Positions 1-8,378 of a stretch of 46,082 bases of DNA are shown here, piece by piece. Source of the stretch: Thermobifida fusca NBRC 14071 = JCM 3263 (GTDB lineage: Bacteria > Actinomycetota > Actinomycetes > Streptosporangiales > Streptosporangiaceae); the NCBI RefSeq assembly GCF_001592045.1, contig NZ_BCWB01000022.1:1-46082 (forward strand), in the 5' to 3' direction. The position numbers and the translations under genes are program-made. The notes below the pieces were generated by a model, which worked only from the letters and a program-made list of their open reading frames with translations, did no database searches and was not told the DNA's origin. Within the stretch, counting starts at the first letter, position 1. The number at the start of each line of letters is the position of its first letter.

Positions 1-302
1 CGCTCCAAGACGAACTGCTGCGGATCTGGGAGCGCACCGGCAAAACCATTCTCTTCGTCACCCACAGCATCGACGAAGCGGTCTACCTGGGCCAGCGGGT
101 GGCTGTGATGACCTCGCGACCCGGGCGGATCAAGACCGTGCTCGACATCGACCTCGACCGCAGCGTCGCAGAGGACCCGCGCTCCGACCCGGCCTTCCGG
201 CGGTACCGGCACGCCGTCTGGGCGGAGCTGCGCGGCGAGGTGACCGCTGCCCAGCAACTCGAACGGACCGTCCCCTCGTGGAAGGACCGCCCTCATGACT
301 GA
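1..302 (+). CDS. ABC transporter ATP-binding protein, C-terminal part (nitrate/sulfonate/taurine type)
   Basis: Partial gene: the 5' end lies before the window, and the reading frame starts at base 3. The visible ~99 residues begin LQDELLRIWERTGKTILFVTHSIDEAVYLG, i.e. the D-loop-proximal helix, the beta strand and the H-loop histidine (THSIDEA) of an ABC ATPase, followed by VAVMTSRPGRI, which is typical of the SsuB/TauB/NrtD group. Walker A, the signature motif and Walker B are outside the window. It would power import of an alkanesulfonate, taurine or similar anion through the permease encoded next. The stop overlaps the permease start (ATG at 295), so the two are translationally coupled. 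The sulfonate assignment rests on the downstream FMN monooxygenase and sulfite-exporter-type gene; nitrate or thiamine-precursor uptake cannot be excluded from this fragment alone. Confidence 0.9.
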   Translation, partial: LQDELLRIWERTGKTILFVTHSIDEAVYLGQRVAVMTSRPGRIKTVLDIDLDRSVAEDPRSDPAFRRYRHAVWAELRGEVTAAQQLERTVPSWKDRPHD

Positions 303-1140
303 CACGCTCGCTCCCCCCGCCCCCGCCGCCCACCCGCGCGGCCAGGACCGGCCCGCATCACCACCCACCGGGCAGTTCGCCCGGCTGGCCGCGCTGGGGG
401 CGAGACGCTGCGCTGCCCCCACCGCCTTCCTGCTGCTGTGGGAGCTGGCCCCACGGCTTGGCCTGGTGGACCGCGTCTTCCTGCCGCCGCTGAGCGAAGT
501 GCTCGACACTCTCCTCGTCCTGGTCCGCAATGGCCAGATGGGAGAGCATGTGGCCGCGAGTCTGGGCCGGGGCCTGACCGGATTCCTCATCGCCGTGGCC
601 ACGGCGATCCCGCTCGGCATTCTGGTGGCCTGGTACCGGCCAGTCTGCGACCTGCTCGCCCCGCTGCTGGAAGTGTTCCGCAACACCGCGGCACTGGCCC
701 TCCTCCCGGTCTTCGTGCTCCTCTTCGGGATTGGCGAGACGTCCAAGATCGCGCTGGTGGTCTACGCGTGCACCTTCCCGATCCTGCTGAACACCATCAC
801 AGGGGTACGCACCGTGGACCCGCTGCTGGTCAAGGCCGCGGTCTCCCTCGGCTTTTCACCGGTGAGCGTGTTCACCAAAGTGGTCCTGCCCGCCGCAGTC
901 CCCTCCGTGTTCACGGGGATCCGCATGGCGGGCACCTCCTCGATCCTCGTCCTGGTGGCCGCAGAAATGGTGGGGGCCCGCTCCGGGCTCGGCTACCTCG
1001 TCCAAGCCTCCCAGCTCAACTTCCAGATCACCCACATGTACGCGGGGATCATCGCGATCGCCGCGGTAGGCCTGCTCCTCAACCAGCTCCTGGTGTCCCT
1101 GGAACGGCGCTTCTCTCGCTGGCGCCTCGACCATGTCTAA
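295..1140 (+). CDS. ABC transporter permease, SsuC/TauC type
   Basis: 281-residue integral membrane protein of the BPD_transp_1 family. After a proline-rich cytoplasmic N-terminus (about residues 1-40) come roughly six membrane segments. The EAA-type coupling loop lies in the second half, around VKAAVSLGFSPVSVFTKVVLPAAVPSVFTG, and contacts the ATPase. Length and motif match SsuC/TauC permeases, which translocate sulfonates. The start overlaps the ATPase stop by 8 bases and the end overlaps the alternative start of the next gene, so ATPase, permease and monooxygenase form one transcript. No substrate-binding protein is seen; it presumably lies upstream of the window. Substrate specificity is inferred from context. 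Confidence 0.9.
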   Translation: MTDTLAPPAPAAHPRGQDRPASPPTGQFARLAALGARRCAAPTAFLLLWELAPRLGLVDRVFLPPLSEVLDTLLVLVRNGQMGEHVAASLGRGLTGFLIAVATAIPLGILVAWYRPVCDLLAPLLEVFRNTAALALLPVFVLLFGIGETSKIALVVYACTFPILLNTITGVRTVDPLLVKAAVSLGFSPVSVFTKVVLPAAVPSVFTGIRMAGTSSILVLVAAEMVGARSGLGYLVQASQLNFQITHMYAGIIAIAAVGLLLNQLLVSLERRFSRWRLDHV

Positions 1141-1165
1141 CCCATCCACACGAACAGGAGAAGTC

Positions 1166-2515
1166 ATGCCCCAGGCTGAACGGCAGATGCACCTCAACGC
1201 TTTCCTTATGGGCGTCGGCCACCACGAGGCCGCGTGGCGGCACCCCCGTACGGAGGCGTCCCGTATCTTCGACGCCGCGCACTTTCAGGAGCTGGCACGT
1301 ATCGCCGAGCGCGGCAAGCTCGACGCGGTCTTCTTCGCCGACACCCTGGCGGTCGGGCACCGCCTCGAGCACAACGTCACCACGGTTTTCGAACCGATCA
1401 CCCTGCTGGCCGCGATCGCCGCGGTGACCGAGCGGATCGGTCTCATCGCCACCGCGTCCACGGGGTACAACCACCCGTTCACCCTGGCCCGGGCGTTCGC
1501 GTCGCTCGACCACATCAGCGACGGCCGGGCCGGGTGGAACATTGTCACCTCCGGTGGTGCCGACGAGGCAGCGAACTTCGGCCTCGACCAGATCCCCGAG
1601 CACGGGGAGCGCTATGCGCGCGCCCACGAATTCCTCGAGGCCGCAGTCCGGCTGTGGGACAGCTGGGAAGACGACGCGATCGTGCTGGACGAGGCGAGCG
1701 GAACCTTCGCCGTCCCCTCCCGGGTCCACCGCGTCGACCACACCGGGCATCGGTTCACCATCCGGGGGCCGCTCAACAGCCCGCGGCCTCCGCAGGGCCG
1801 CCCGGTGCTGGTTCAGGCAGGCTCCTCCGAGGACGGCATCGCCTTCGCGGCCCGTTGGGCGGAGGCCGTGTTCACCGCGCAGCAGACCTTGGAGGAAGGC
1901 CAGCGGTTCTACGCCGCCCTCAAGGGCCGGCTCGCTGCCCACGGCCGTTCCCCCGATGAGCTCAAGGTCCTGCCGGGAATCGTGCCGTTCATCGCCGATA
2001 CCGAGGCCGAGGCCAAAGCGTTGGAGCAAGAGTTCACGGAGCTCATCTCCCCTGCCTACGCGCTGCGGCAGCTATCGCAGATGCTGGGGATGGATCTGAC
2101 CGAGCACTCCCTGGATGCCCCGCTGCCGCCGCTTCCGCCGGTGCACGAAATCCGCGGCAACCAGAGTCGATTCCAACTGGTAGCAGACTTGGCCCAGCGC
2201 GAGTCGCTCACCGTGCGGCAGCTCATCGCCCGGCTCGGCGGAGGGCGCGGCCACCGCACGTTCGCGGGCACCCCTGAGCAGGTGGCCGACGAACTGGAGA
2301 CGTGGTTCACGCAGGGAGCAGCCGACGGGTTCAACGTCATGCCTCCCTACCTGCCCGGAGGCCTGGAGGATTTCGTCGACACGGTGGTGCCCATCCTGCA
2401 GGAGCGCGGACTGTTCCGCACGGACTACACGGGACGGACCCTGCGGGAGCACTACGGGCTGCAACGGCCTGCCGGAGTCTTCACCCGTTCCTCCGGCGCA
2501 CAGGTCGCGGTCTAA
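1166..2515 (+). CDS. NtaA/SnaA/DszA/SoxA-family FMN-dependent monooxygenase (LLM class)
   Basis: 449-residue luciferase-like monooxygenase. The N-terminus has the family's start MHLNAFLMGVGHHEAAWRHP, then FDAAHFQELARIAERGKLDAVFFADTLA and LASLDHISDGRAGWNIVTS, the flavin/substrate barrel motifs of NtaA, SnaA and DszA. These enzymes use reduced FMN supplied by a separate reductase to oxygenate substrates, often cleaving C-S or C-N bonds. With an SsuB/C-type importer upstream and a TauE/SafE protein downstream, an organosulfur substrate (sulfonate or sulfone) is likely, releasing sulfite. I chose ATG 1166 because AGGAGA at 1156-1161 sits 4 bases upstream; an in-frame ATG at 1133 overlaps the permease stop but lacks a good ribosome site. 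No flavin reductase gene is in view. Confidence 0.88.
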   Translation: MPQAERQMHLNAFLMGVGHHEAAWRHPRTEASRIFDAAHFQELARIAERGKLDAVFFADTLAVGHRLEHNVTTVFEPITLLAAIAAVTERIGLIATASTGYNHPFTLARAFASLDHISDGRAGWNIVTSGGADEAANFGLDQIPEHGERYARAHEFLEAAVRLWDSWEDDAIVLDEASGTFAVPSRVHRVDHTGHRFTIRGPLNSPRPPQGRPVLVQAGSSEDGIAFAARWAEAVFTAQQTLEEGQRFYAALKGRLAAHGRSPDELKVLPGIVPFIADTEAEAKALEQEFTELISPAYALRQLSQMLGMDLTEHSLDAPLPPLPPVHEIRGNQSRFQLVADLAQRESLTVRQLIARLGGGRGHRTFAGTPEQVADELETWFTQGAADGFNVMPPYLPGGLEDFVDTVVPILQERGLFRTDYTGRTLREHYGLQRPAGVFTRSSGAQVAV

Positions 2516-2526
2516 TCCTTCCCTTC

Positions 2527-2559
2527 GCGGCCTGCCGCAGCAGCAATGCGGCAGGCCGC
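2527..2559 (+). terminator. Stem-loop terminator of the sulfonate-type operon
   Basis: A perfect 13-bp stem (2527-2539 with 2547-2559) and 7-base loop begin 11 bases after the monooxygenase stop. There is no T-tract, as usual in high-GC actinomycetes. It separates the operon from the TauE/SafE gene. Confidence 0.75.
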
Positions 2560-2630
2560 TCCCTGAGCGGGCGCGCAGCCGGGCATGGCCGCGGTTCGTA
2601 CGGAAAACAGGTTCCTCCAACCCATAAAAC

Positions 2631-2645
2631 CGACTAAATTAGTCG
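2631..2645. promoter_or_regulatory. Hyphenated palindrome, putative operator before the TauE/SafE gene
   Basis: CGACTA-AAT-TAGTCG, two perfect 6-bp arms around 3 bases, in an AT-rich patch 37 bases before the ATG at 2683. Form and position suit a dimeric repressor/activator site, possibly one answering to sulfur status. The cognate regulator is not identified in the window. Confidence 0.5.
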
Positions 2646-2682
2646 AGAATCATTTCGCCTCCCGACCCGAAAGGTCCGTCCC

Positions 2683-3606
2683 ATGCGTGCCCTGGTCCTC
2701 CTGGCACTAGCGGGCTTCCTCGCCCAACTCGTCGACGGCAGTCTCGGCATGGCCTACGGCGTCACCTCCACCACCCTGCTCCTGCTCATCGGTACTAATC
2801 CGGCTGCCGCCTCGGCTACGGTCCACCTGGCGGAGATCGGCACCACGCTCGCGTCAGGTATCGCCCACTGGCGGCTCGGTAACGTTGACTGGAAAGTGGT
2901 GGGCCGGATCGCTGTGCCGGGGGCGATCGGGGCTTTCGCTGGGGCGACCTTCTTGAGCAGCCTGTCCACGGAGACCGCCAAGCCGGTGATGTCGGCGATC
3001 CTGCTGGTCCTCGGGGTGTACATCCTCATCCGCTTTACCGCCTGGGGGGTGTCCACCCGCGACCTCAACAAGCCTGTACGCCGGCGCTTCCTCGTCCCGC
3101 TGGGCCTGTTCGGCGGATTTGTCGACGCGACCGGAGGCGGCGGCTGGGGTCCGGTGGGCACGCCCGCCCTGCTCGCCAGCGGGCGTATCGAGCCCCGCAA
3201 AGTCATCGGCTCCATCGACACCAGCGAGTTCCTCGTCGCCCTCGCTGCCAGCGCCGGATTCCTCGTCGGACTCGGCTCTGCCGGAGTGAACCTGGGCTGG
3301 GCGGTGGCGCTGCTCATCGGCGGTGTCGTCGCGGCTCCCATCGCCGCGTGGATCGTCCGGGTCTTCCCGCCGCGAGTCCTGGGGTCCGCGGTCGGCGGGC
3401 TGATCCTACTCACCAACACCCGCACCATTCTCAATAGCGACTGGGTCGCTGTCTCCGGTCCGACCCAGACCGCGATATACGCGATCATCTGGCTGGTCTG
3501 GCTCGGCGCAGTCGCCTGGTCGGTCCGCGCCCACCTGGCCGACCAGCGTGCCGCGGCCGTCATAGAGACGCCGCCGGTCCCCCGCCCCGCGCCGGTGGAA
3601 GACTGA
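2683..3606 (+). CDS. TauE/SafE-family sulfite exporter-like membrane protein
   Basis: 307-residue polytopic membrane protein of the TauE/SafE (DUF81) family. It starts directly with a membrane segment (ALVLLALAGFLAQLVDGSLGMAYGVTSTTLLLLIG), has the conserved second-half repeat LFGGFVDATGGGGWGPVGTPALLASG, and ends with further helices and a charged cytoplasmic tail. Members export sulfite, sulfoacetate or related anions, or import sulfur compounds. Next to an LLM monooxygenase and an SsuBC-type importer, disposal of sulfite released by desulfonation is the simplest role. It has its own leader with a palindrome and follows a terminator, so it is probably a separate transcription unit. It converges on the ctaD gene 60 bases downstream. 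Confidence 0.85.
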   Translation: MRALVLLALAGFLAQLVDGSLGMAYGVTSTTLLLLIGTNPAAASATVHLAEIGTTLASGIAHWRLGNVDWKVVGRIAVPGAIGAFAGATFLSSLSTETAKPVMSAILLVLGVYILIRFTAWGVSTRDLNKPVRRRFLVPLGLFGGFVDATGGGGWGPVGTPALLASGRIEPRKVIGSIDTSEFLVALAASAGFLVGLGSAGVNLGWAVALLIGGVVAAPIAAWIVRVFPPRVLGSAVGGLILLTNTRTILNSDWVAVSGPTQTAIYAIIWLVWLGAVAWSVRAHLADQRAAAVIETPPVPRPAPVED

Positions 3607-3666
3607 CGCCCACTCGCTGGCGGGGGACCCTGCCGGAGCGGTGCCCCGCGGGCTATTTCCCTCAGG

Positions 3667-5388
3667 TCAGGACGGTTCCTGGCCTTCGTCTTTCTGCTGG
3701 ACTCGTTCCTGCTGGCCCACCAGGGGTTCCCGCGTGGGATGCAGCCGGTGGCCGTGGTGCAGGTCGAAGGCGGGCCGCTCGGAGCGGATCCGCGGCAGCG
3801 ACGTAAAGTTGTGCCGCGGCGGCGGGCAGGAGGTCGCCCACTCCAAGGAGGCGCCGTAGCCCCACGGGTCGTCTCCGTGGACCTTCTCGCCGTGGCGGGC
3901 CGTCCACCAGACGTTGTAGAGGAAGATGAGTGTGGACGCGCCCAGGATGAACGCGGACACCGACGAGATCTGGTTGAGCAGGGTGAACCCGTCCGACGGC
4001 AGGTAGTCCGCGTAGCGGCGCGGCATGCCTTCCGCACCCAGCCAGTGCTGTACCAAAAACGTGCCCTGGAAACTGAGGAACAGAATCCAGAAGTGCCACT
4101 TGCCCAGCGTCTCGTTGAGCTTCCTGCCGGTGAACTTCGGCCACCAGAAGTAGAAGCCCGCGAACATCGCGAACACCACAGTGCCGAACACCGTGTAGTG
4201 GAAGTGGGCCACCACGAAGTACGAGTCGGTGACGTGGAAGTCCATGGGCGGGGAGGCCAGGATCACCCCGGTGAGGCCGCCAAGCAGGAAGGTGGCGAGG
4301 AAACCGATAGCGAACAGCATCGGCGCTTCGAAGGTGAGCTGGCCGCGCCACATGGTGCCGATCCAGTTGAAGAACTTCACGCCGGTCGGCACCGCGATGA
4401 GGAAGGTCATGAAGGAGAAGAACGGCAGCAGGACCGCGCCGGTGGGGAACATGTGGTGCGCCCACACGGTCATCGACAGCCCGGTGATCGCCGCGGTCGC
4501 CCCCACCATGCCCTTGTAGCCGAAGAGCGGCTTGCGGCTGAACACGGGGATGACTTCGGTGACGATGCCGAAGAACGGCAGCGCGATGATGTACACCTCC
4601 GGGTGGCCGAAGAACCAGAACAGGTGCTGGTACATGACCGGGCCGCCCACCGCGGGGTTGAACACCTGCGCCCCCACGATCCGGTCCGCGGCCAACCCGA
4701 CCAGCGCCCCGGTGAACACGGGGAAGGACAGCAGCACCAGGATCCCGGTGAACAGCACGTTCCAGGTGAAGAGCGGCAGGCGGAACATGGTCATGCCGGG
4801 GGCGCGCATGCACAGGATCGTGGTGATGAAGTTCACCGACCCCAGGATGGTGCCCAGACCGGCGACGATCAGGCCGAGCGTCCACAGGTCACCCCCGATG
4901 CCCGGGGACCGCACCGCGTCCGCTAGCGGCACGTAGGAGAACCAGCCGAAGCTCGCCGCACCTCCGGGGGTGACGAATCCGAGGAGGACGGTGAGGCCGC
5001 CGAACAAGAACAGCCAGTAGCTGAACATGTTCAGCCGCGGGAACGCCACATCGGGGGCGCCGATCTGCAGCGGCACGACGAGGTTGGCGAACCCGGCGAA
5101 CATGGGTGTGGCGAACAGCAGCAGCATGGCGCCGCCGTGCACCGTGAACAACTGGTTGTAGGTCTCGTTGTTCATCAACTGCAGGCCGGGGAACAACAGT
5201 TCGGCCCGGATCAGCATCGCCATGATGCCGGCCGCCAGGAAGAAGAAGAACGCGGTGGCGACATACAGATAGCCGATGACCTTGTGGTCGGTGGCGGACA
5301 GCCATGAGGCGAGGACCGCCCCTTTGGGCCGTTTCCGGGGTGCCGCGGTGGTCGGTTGCACCACGTCTGAGGCAGTCATGGTCGTCAC
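3667..5388 (-). CDS. ctaD: Cytochrome c oxidase subunit I (aa3-type)
   Basis: 573-residue heme-copper oxidase catalytic subunit with twelve membrane helices. The CuB ligands are visible: H262 in GHPEVY (with the cross-linking Tyr266) and H311-H312 in AHHMFPTG. The FHYTVFG segment carries the distal heme-ligand histidines, and the N-terminal FTVHGGAML carries the low-spin heme ligand. It reduces O2 to water and pumps protons in the cytoplasmic membrane. Length and the HATDHK-type N-terminus are typical of actinobacterial CtaD. GTG 5388 and ATG 5379 are both possible starts; an AAAGGGTGAG purine run lies just upstream. No subunit II, III or IV gene is adjacent, so this copy is orphaned and may be a paralogue of one in the main ctaC-ctaD operon. 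The C-terminal tail (last ~45 residues) is basic and low in conservation. Confidence 0.96.
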   Translation of the reverse strand: MTTMTASDVVQPTTAAPRKRPKGAVLASWLSATDHKVIGYLYVATAFFFFLAAGIMAMLIRAELLFPGLQLMNNETYNQLFTVHGGAMLLLFATPMFAGFANLVVPLQIGAPDVAFPRLNMFSYWLFLFGGLTVLLGFVTPGGAASFGWFSYVPLADAVRSPGIGGDLWTLGLIVAGLGTILGSVNFITTILCMRAPGMTMFRLPLFTWNVLFTGILVLLSFPVFTGALVGLAADRIVGAQVFNPAVGGPVMYQHLFWFFGHPEVYIIALPFFGIVTEVIPVFSRKPLFGYKGMVGATAAITGLSMTVWAHHMFPTGAVLLPFFSFMTFLIAVPTGVKFFNWIGTMWRGQLTFEAPMLFAIGFLATFLLGGLTGVILASPPMDFHVTDSYFVVAHFHYTVFGTVVFAMFAGFYFWWPKFTGRKLNETLGKWHFWILFLSFQGTFLVQHWLGAEGMPRRYADYLPSDGFTLLNQISSVSAFILGASTLIFLYNVWWTARHGEKVHGDDPWGYGASLEWATSCPPPRHNFTSLPRIRSERPAFDLHHGHRLHPTREPLVGQQERVQQKDEGQEPS

Positions 5389-6097
5389 TCACCCTTTCTC
5401 TGCATCATTGCGGTCCCGGAACAGGGATTGCGGCGCATACGGCCGTGCGGGCTCGCCTTGAAGGAGCACCCAGCGGACTCGGCTGCCGGTTGGTGGGCGG
5501 CGTTGTGGGACGCGGGAGCATCGCCCGGTGCGGGACCGTTGCGGTCCGAAATCGGGTGCGCTGCTCCCGGCTGCTTCGTGGACTGGGTGGCTGGGGCACT
5601 GTCACTGGAGACGGCCCCCGCTCGGCGAAACGCAGCGGAGTCCGCGGGAAAGCGGACGCTGCAGGGCTGGGCGAGCCGAGCCGGCTGTCCTGGGCTGGCA
5701 GGGGTTCCCTGCTGGAGGCCGGGGTGGGCCGCCTGTCCATGGCGGCCTGTCCGCGCTCGGGCCTGCATCCGCTGCAGCCCGGGCCGGGGCGGACGAAGCT
5801 GCGGTCTCCGTCGCAGCACGACCTGGTCACGTGTCTGCTCCTGCCGTCGTCGAGCAGTTCGGTGACGGTGTCGATGCCCTCCACGCTTCGCCGTTCTGCC
5901 AGCGTCCCCGACGCGATCTGGGTCATGGCGTCCGGACTATCCCCGGCGTGGGCGGCCAAACCCTTGGCACGCCACCAAATTCAGCGGCATCGACCCGCCT
6001 GCCACGCCTCAGCGTGCCCGGTCAGTGTCCGCCGGCAGCGGAGGCACTGCCTGCCATGACCAGGTTTCGACCGTGTCTTTCCCTGCCGCCCAAAACC
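5389..6097. other. Gene-free interval between ctaD and the ABC exporter
   Basis: About 700 bases in which no reading frame shows convincing protein family features. Long overlapping open frames exist on both strands, as expected from GC-rich DNA, but they are proline/arginine-rich and motif-free. One minus-strand stretch around 5830-5960 (PDAMTQIASGTLAERRSVEGIDTVTELL when translated) looks more protein-like than the rest and could be a decayed gene end. The ctaD promoter should lie in the first part; I see no clear consensus boxes. Confidence 0.4.
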
Positions 6098-6128
6098 TTG
6101 ACCTCAACTTTGGTTGAGGTTTTAGGCT
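6098..6128 (+). promoter_or_regulatory. MerR/SoxR-type promoter with operator in a 19-bp spacer
   Basis: -35 TTGACC (6098-6103) and -10 TAGGCT (6123-6128) are separated by exactly 19 bases. The spacer is filled by a perfect inverted repeat, ACCTCAAC-TTTG-GTTGAGGT (6101-6120). The overlong spacer with a central dyad is the hallmark of MerR-family activated promoters, and the dyad resembles the SoxR box (CCTCAAG..CTTGAGG). It sits 76 bases before the ABC exporter start. No merR gene is adjacent. Confidence 0.82.
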
Positions 6129-6203
6129 GCCGCGCGTCGGTCACGGCGTGGTTTCCTCGCCCGCCCCATTCCTGTTTCTGGCTGAAAGGTCGGTGCCCGT
6201 TCC

Positions 6204-8099
6204 ATGAGCATGGAGATGACGGCGTGGCACGCGCTGTACCACACCACCCAGGCCCCTGAGGAGCGGCGCCCGCTGTCCTTGGCCACCCTGCGGAGGATCG
6301 GGGGATTCGCCCGCCCGCACGCGGCGCTGCTGGGCTCTTTTCTGGTGTGCAGCGTGCTTGGCTCGGTGCTGGCGGTGGCGACCCCGGTGGTCGCAGGCCA
6401 GGCAGTCGACGGCATCGTCGGGGGTGCCCCCATCGGCGTTGTCGGGGGATGGGCGCTGCTCATCGCCGGTATCGCCCTGGCCGAGGCGGGGGTGGGGCTG
6501 GTCGCGCGGTGGCTGTCGGCGCGGATCGGTGAAGGGCTCATCCTGCGGTTGCGGACCGCAGTCTTCGACCACGTACAGCGCATGCCGATCGCTTTCTTCA
6601 CCCGCACCCACACGGGTGCTCTGGTCAGCCGGTTGAACAACGACGTCATCGGCGCACAGCGGGCGTTCAGCGACACCCTGTCCGGTGTGGTGGGCAACGT
6701 GGTGACGCTGGCGTTGACCCTGGTAGTGATGGTGGGGCTGTCGTGGCAGGTCACGGTGGCGGCACTGGTCCTGCTGCCCGTGTTCGTGCTGCCCGCGCGC
6801 CGCGTGGGTTTCCGCCTTGCCCGGCTGGAGCGGGAGGCGGCCGAACACAATTCGGCGATGAGCACGCGGATGGCCGAACGCTTCTCCGCTCCCGGGGCAG
6901 CCCTGGTCAAGCTGTTCGGGGACCCAGGGCGGGAGTCGGCGGAGTTTGCTGCCCGAGCCACGCGCGTCCACGACATCGGAGTGCGCCAAGCCATGCTGGA
7001 GCACGTGTTCTTCACCGCGCTGACCCTCGTCTCCGCGCTGGCGTTGGCGCTGGTCTACGGGCTGGGTGGCTTTTTTGCGCTGCGCGGCCACCTGGATGCC
7101 GGGGCGGTGGTGGCGCTCGCCCTCCTGCTGACCCGCTTGTACGCTCCGCTGACGGCCCTGGCGCATGCGCGAGTGGAGATGATGGGGGCGCTTGTCAGCT
7201 TTGAGCGGGTTTTCGAGGTCCTGGACCTGGAACCGCTCATTCAAGAGCGTGCGGCTGCCCGAACGGTGCCGGAGGGGCCGGTGTCCGTGGAGTTTGACCG
7301 GGTACGGTTTGCCTATCCGGCCCCGGACGAGGTTTCGCTGGCCTCCTTGGAGGAGGTGGCGCAGCTGGAGGCGCGCGGCGGAGCGGACGTGCTGCACGGT
7401 GTGTCGTTCCGTGTGGAACCGGGGCAGCTGGTAGCCCTGGTCGGGTCCTCGGGGGCGGGAAAATCGACGATTGCGCACCTGTTGGCTCGGTTCTACGACG
7501 TGGACGAGGGCGCGGTCCGGCTGTCCGGGGTCGATGTGCGGGACCTGTCGTTTGCGTCCCTGCGTGCCACCGTGGGCATGGTGCCCCAAGACGGGCACCT
7601 GTTCCACGACACCATCCGCGCTAACCTGCTGCTGGCTCGGCCGCAGGCGAGTGAGGAGGAGCTGTGGGAGGCGCTGCGTCGGGCACGGGCTGCTGACCTT
7701 GTCGCGGCGCTGCCCGACGGTCTCGACACGGTGGTGGGTGAGCGTGGTTACCGCTTTTCCGGCGGGGAACGCCAACGGCTCGCCCTTGCCCGGCTGCTGC
7801 TGGCTCGGCCCCGCGTAGTGATCTTGGACGAAGCCACCGCGCACCTGGACGCCGACTCGGAAGCACAGGTCCAGGAGGCGCTCGCCGAAGCACTGGCGGG
7901 ACGCACCGCGCTGGTGATCGCCCACCGGTTGGCCACGGTCCAGACCGCCGACCTCATCGTGGTGGTGGAGGACGGGCGGATCGTGGAACGAGGCACCCAC
8001 GTCGAACTGCTCGCCGCGCGCGGCCGCTACGCGCAGCTCTACTGGACCCAGTTCGCGCAGCCCGCAGGGGGGCAGGCCGCCGACGGCTCGTATGCGTGA
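6204..8099 (+). CDS. ABC exporter, fused membrane and ATP-binding domains
   Basis: 631-residue half-transporter of the MsbA/LmrA class. Six membrane helices (about residues 40-330) precede one nucleotide-binding domain. Walker A GSSGAGKST is at 414-422, the Q-loop in MVPQDGHLFHDTI, the signature FSGGERQ from residue 518, and Walker B with catalytic Glu in ILDEATAHLD (D542, E543); the H-loop is IAHRL. A 30-residue insertion (EVSLASLEEVAQLEARGG) precedes the Walker A strand. It likely acts as a homodimer exporting a lipid, drug or peptide. The gene stands alone behind a MerR/SoxR-type promoter, so stress- or drug-inducible efflux is a fair inference. The start ATG 6204 has only a weak AAAGG 14 bases upstream; ATG 6210 or 6216 are alternatives. 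Confidence 0.93.
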   Translation: MSMEMTAWHALYHTTQAPEERRPLSLATLRRIGGFARPHAALLGSFLVCSVLGSVLAVATPVVAGQAVDGIVGGAPIGVVGGWALLIAGIALAEAGVGLVARWLSARIGEGLILRLRTAVFDHVQRMPIAFFTRTHTGALVSRLNNDVIGAQRAFSDTLSGVVGNVVTLALTLVVMVGLSWQVTVAALVLLPVFVLPARRVGFRLARLEREAAEHNSAMSTRMAERFSAPGAALVKLFGDPGRESAEFAARATRVHDIGVRQAMLEHVFFTALTLVSALALALVYGLGGFFALRGHLDAGAVVALALLLTRLYAPLTALAHARVEMMGALVSFERVFEVLDLEPLIQERAAARTVPEGPVSVEFDRVRFAYPAPDEVSLASLEEVAQLEARGGADVLHGVSFRVEPGQLVALVGSSGAGKSTIAHLLARFYDVDEGAVRLSGVDVRDLSFASLRATVGMVPQDGHLFHDTIRANLLLARPQASEEELWEALRRARAADLVAALPDGLDTVVGERGYRFSGGERQRLALARLLLARPRVVILDEATAHLDADSEAQVQEALAEALAGRTALVIAHRLATVQTADLIVVVEDGRIVERGTHVELLAARGRYAQLYWTQFAQPAGGQAADGSYA

Positions 8100-8301
8100 G
8101 GTTTCTCTCCCGCAGGCCGTGGCTACAACGCCTCAGCTCGCCCTAGGGTGGCTTCCGAAAGCCGTATCCCCGCAGTTCAGGTGCGTTCTTTCCTGGCGGC
8201 ACCGTTGTGCACCCCGACAGCCGAGGCTGGCGGACACCACCGGGCACCCCACCCCCACAAAGATGTGATCTGCACCTCGGTCAAGCGTGACTCAAATCTT
8301 C

Positions 8302-8348
8302 CAATGAGCATTGTCATGGTTTACGCTCAAACATTACAACGCTCATTG
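8302..8348. promoter_or_regulatory. Repeat-rich control region before the monooxygenase operon
   Basis: CAATGAGCATTG (8302-8313) is itself an inverted repeat (CAATG-AG-CATTG). CAATGAGC (8302-8309) is also matched by its reverse complement GCTCATTG at 8341-8348. ACGCTCA recurs directly at 8323-8329 and 8339-8345. This AT-rich block ends 30 bases before the ATG at 8379 and looks like a multi-site operator for a TetR- or AraC-type regulator; no regulator gene is adjacent. Confidence 0.5.
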
Positions 8349-8378
8349 TTTCAATGGTCATCGACGAGAGGTAGTGCT

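Noticed and set aside
5428-6259. Overlapping open frames on both strands in the ctaD-exporter gap
   Set aside because: Arg/Pro/Gly/Ser-rich translations without motifs or ribosome sites; typical of random GC-rich frames.
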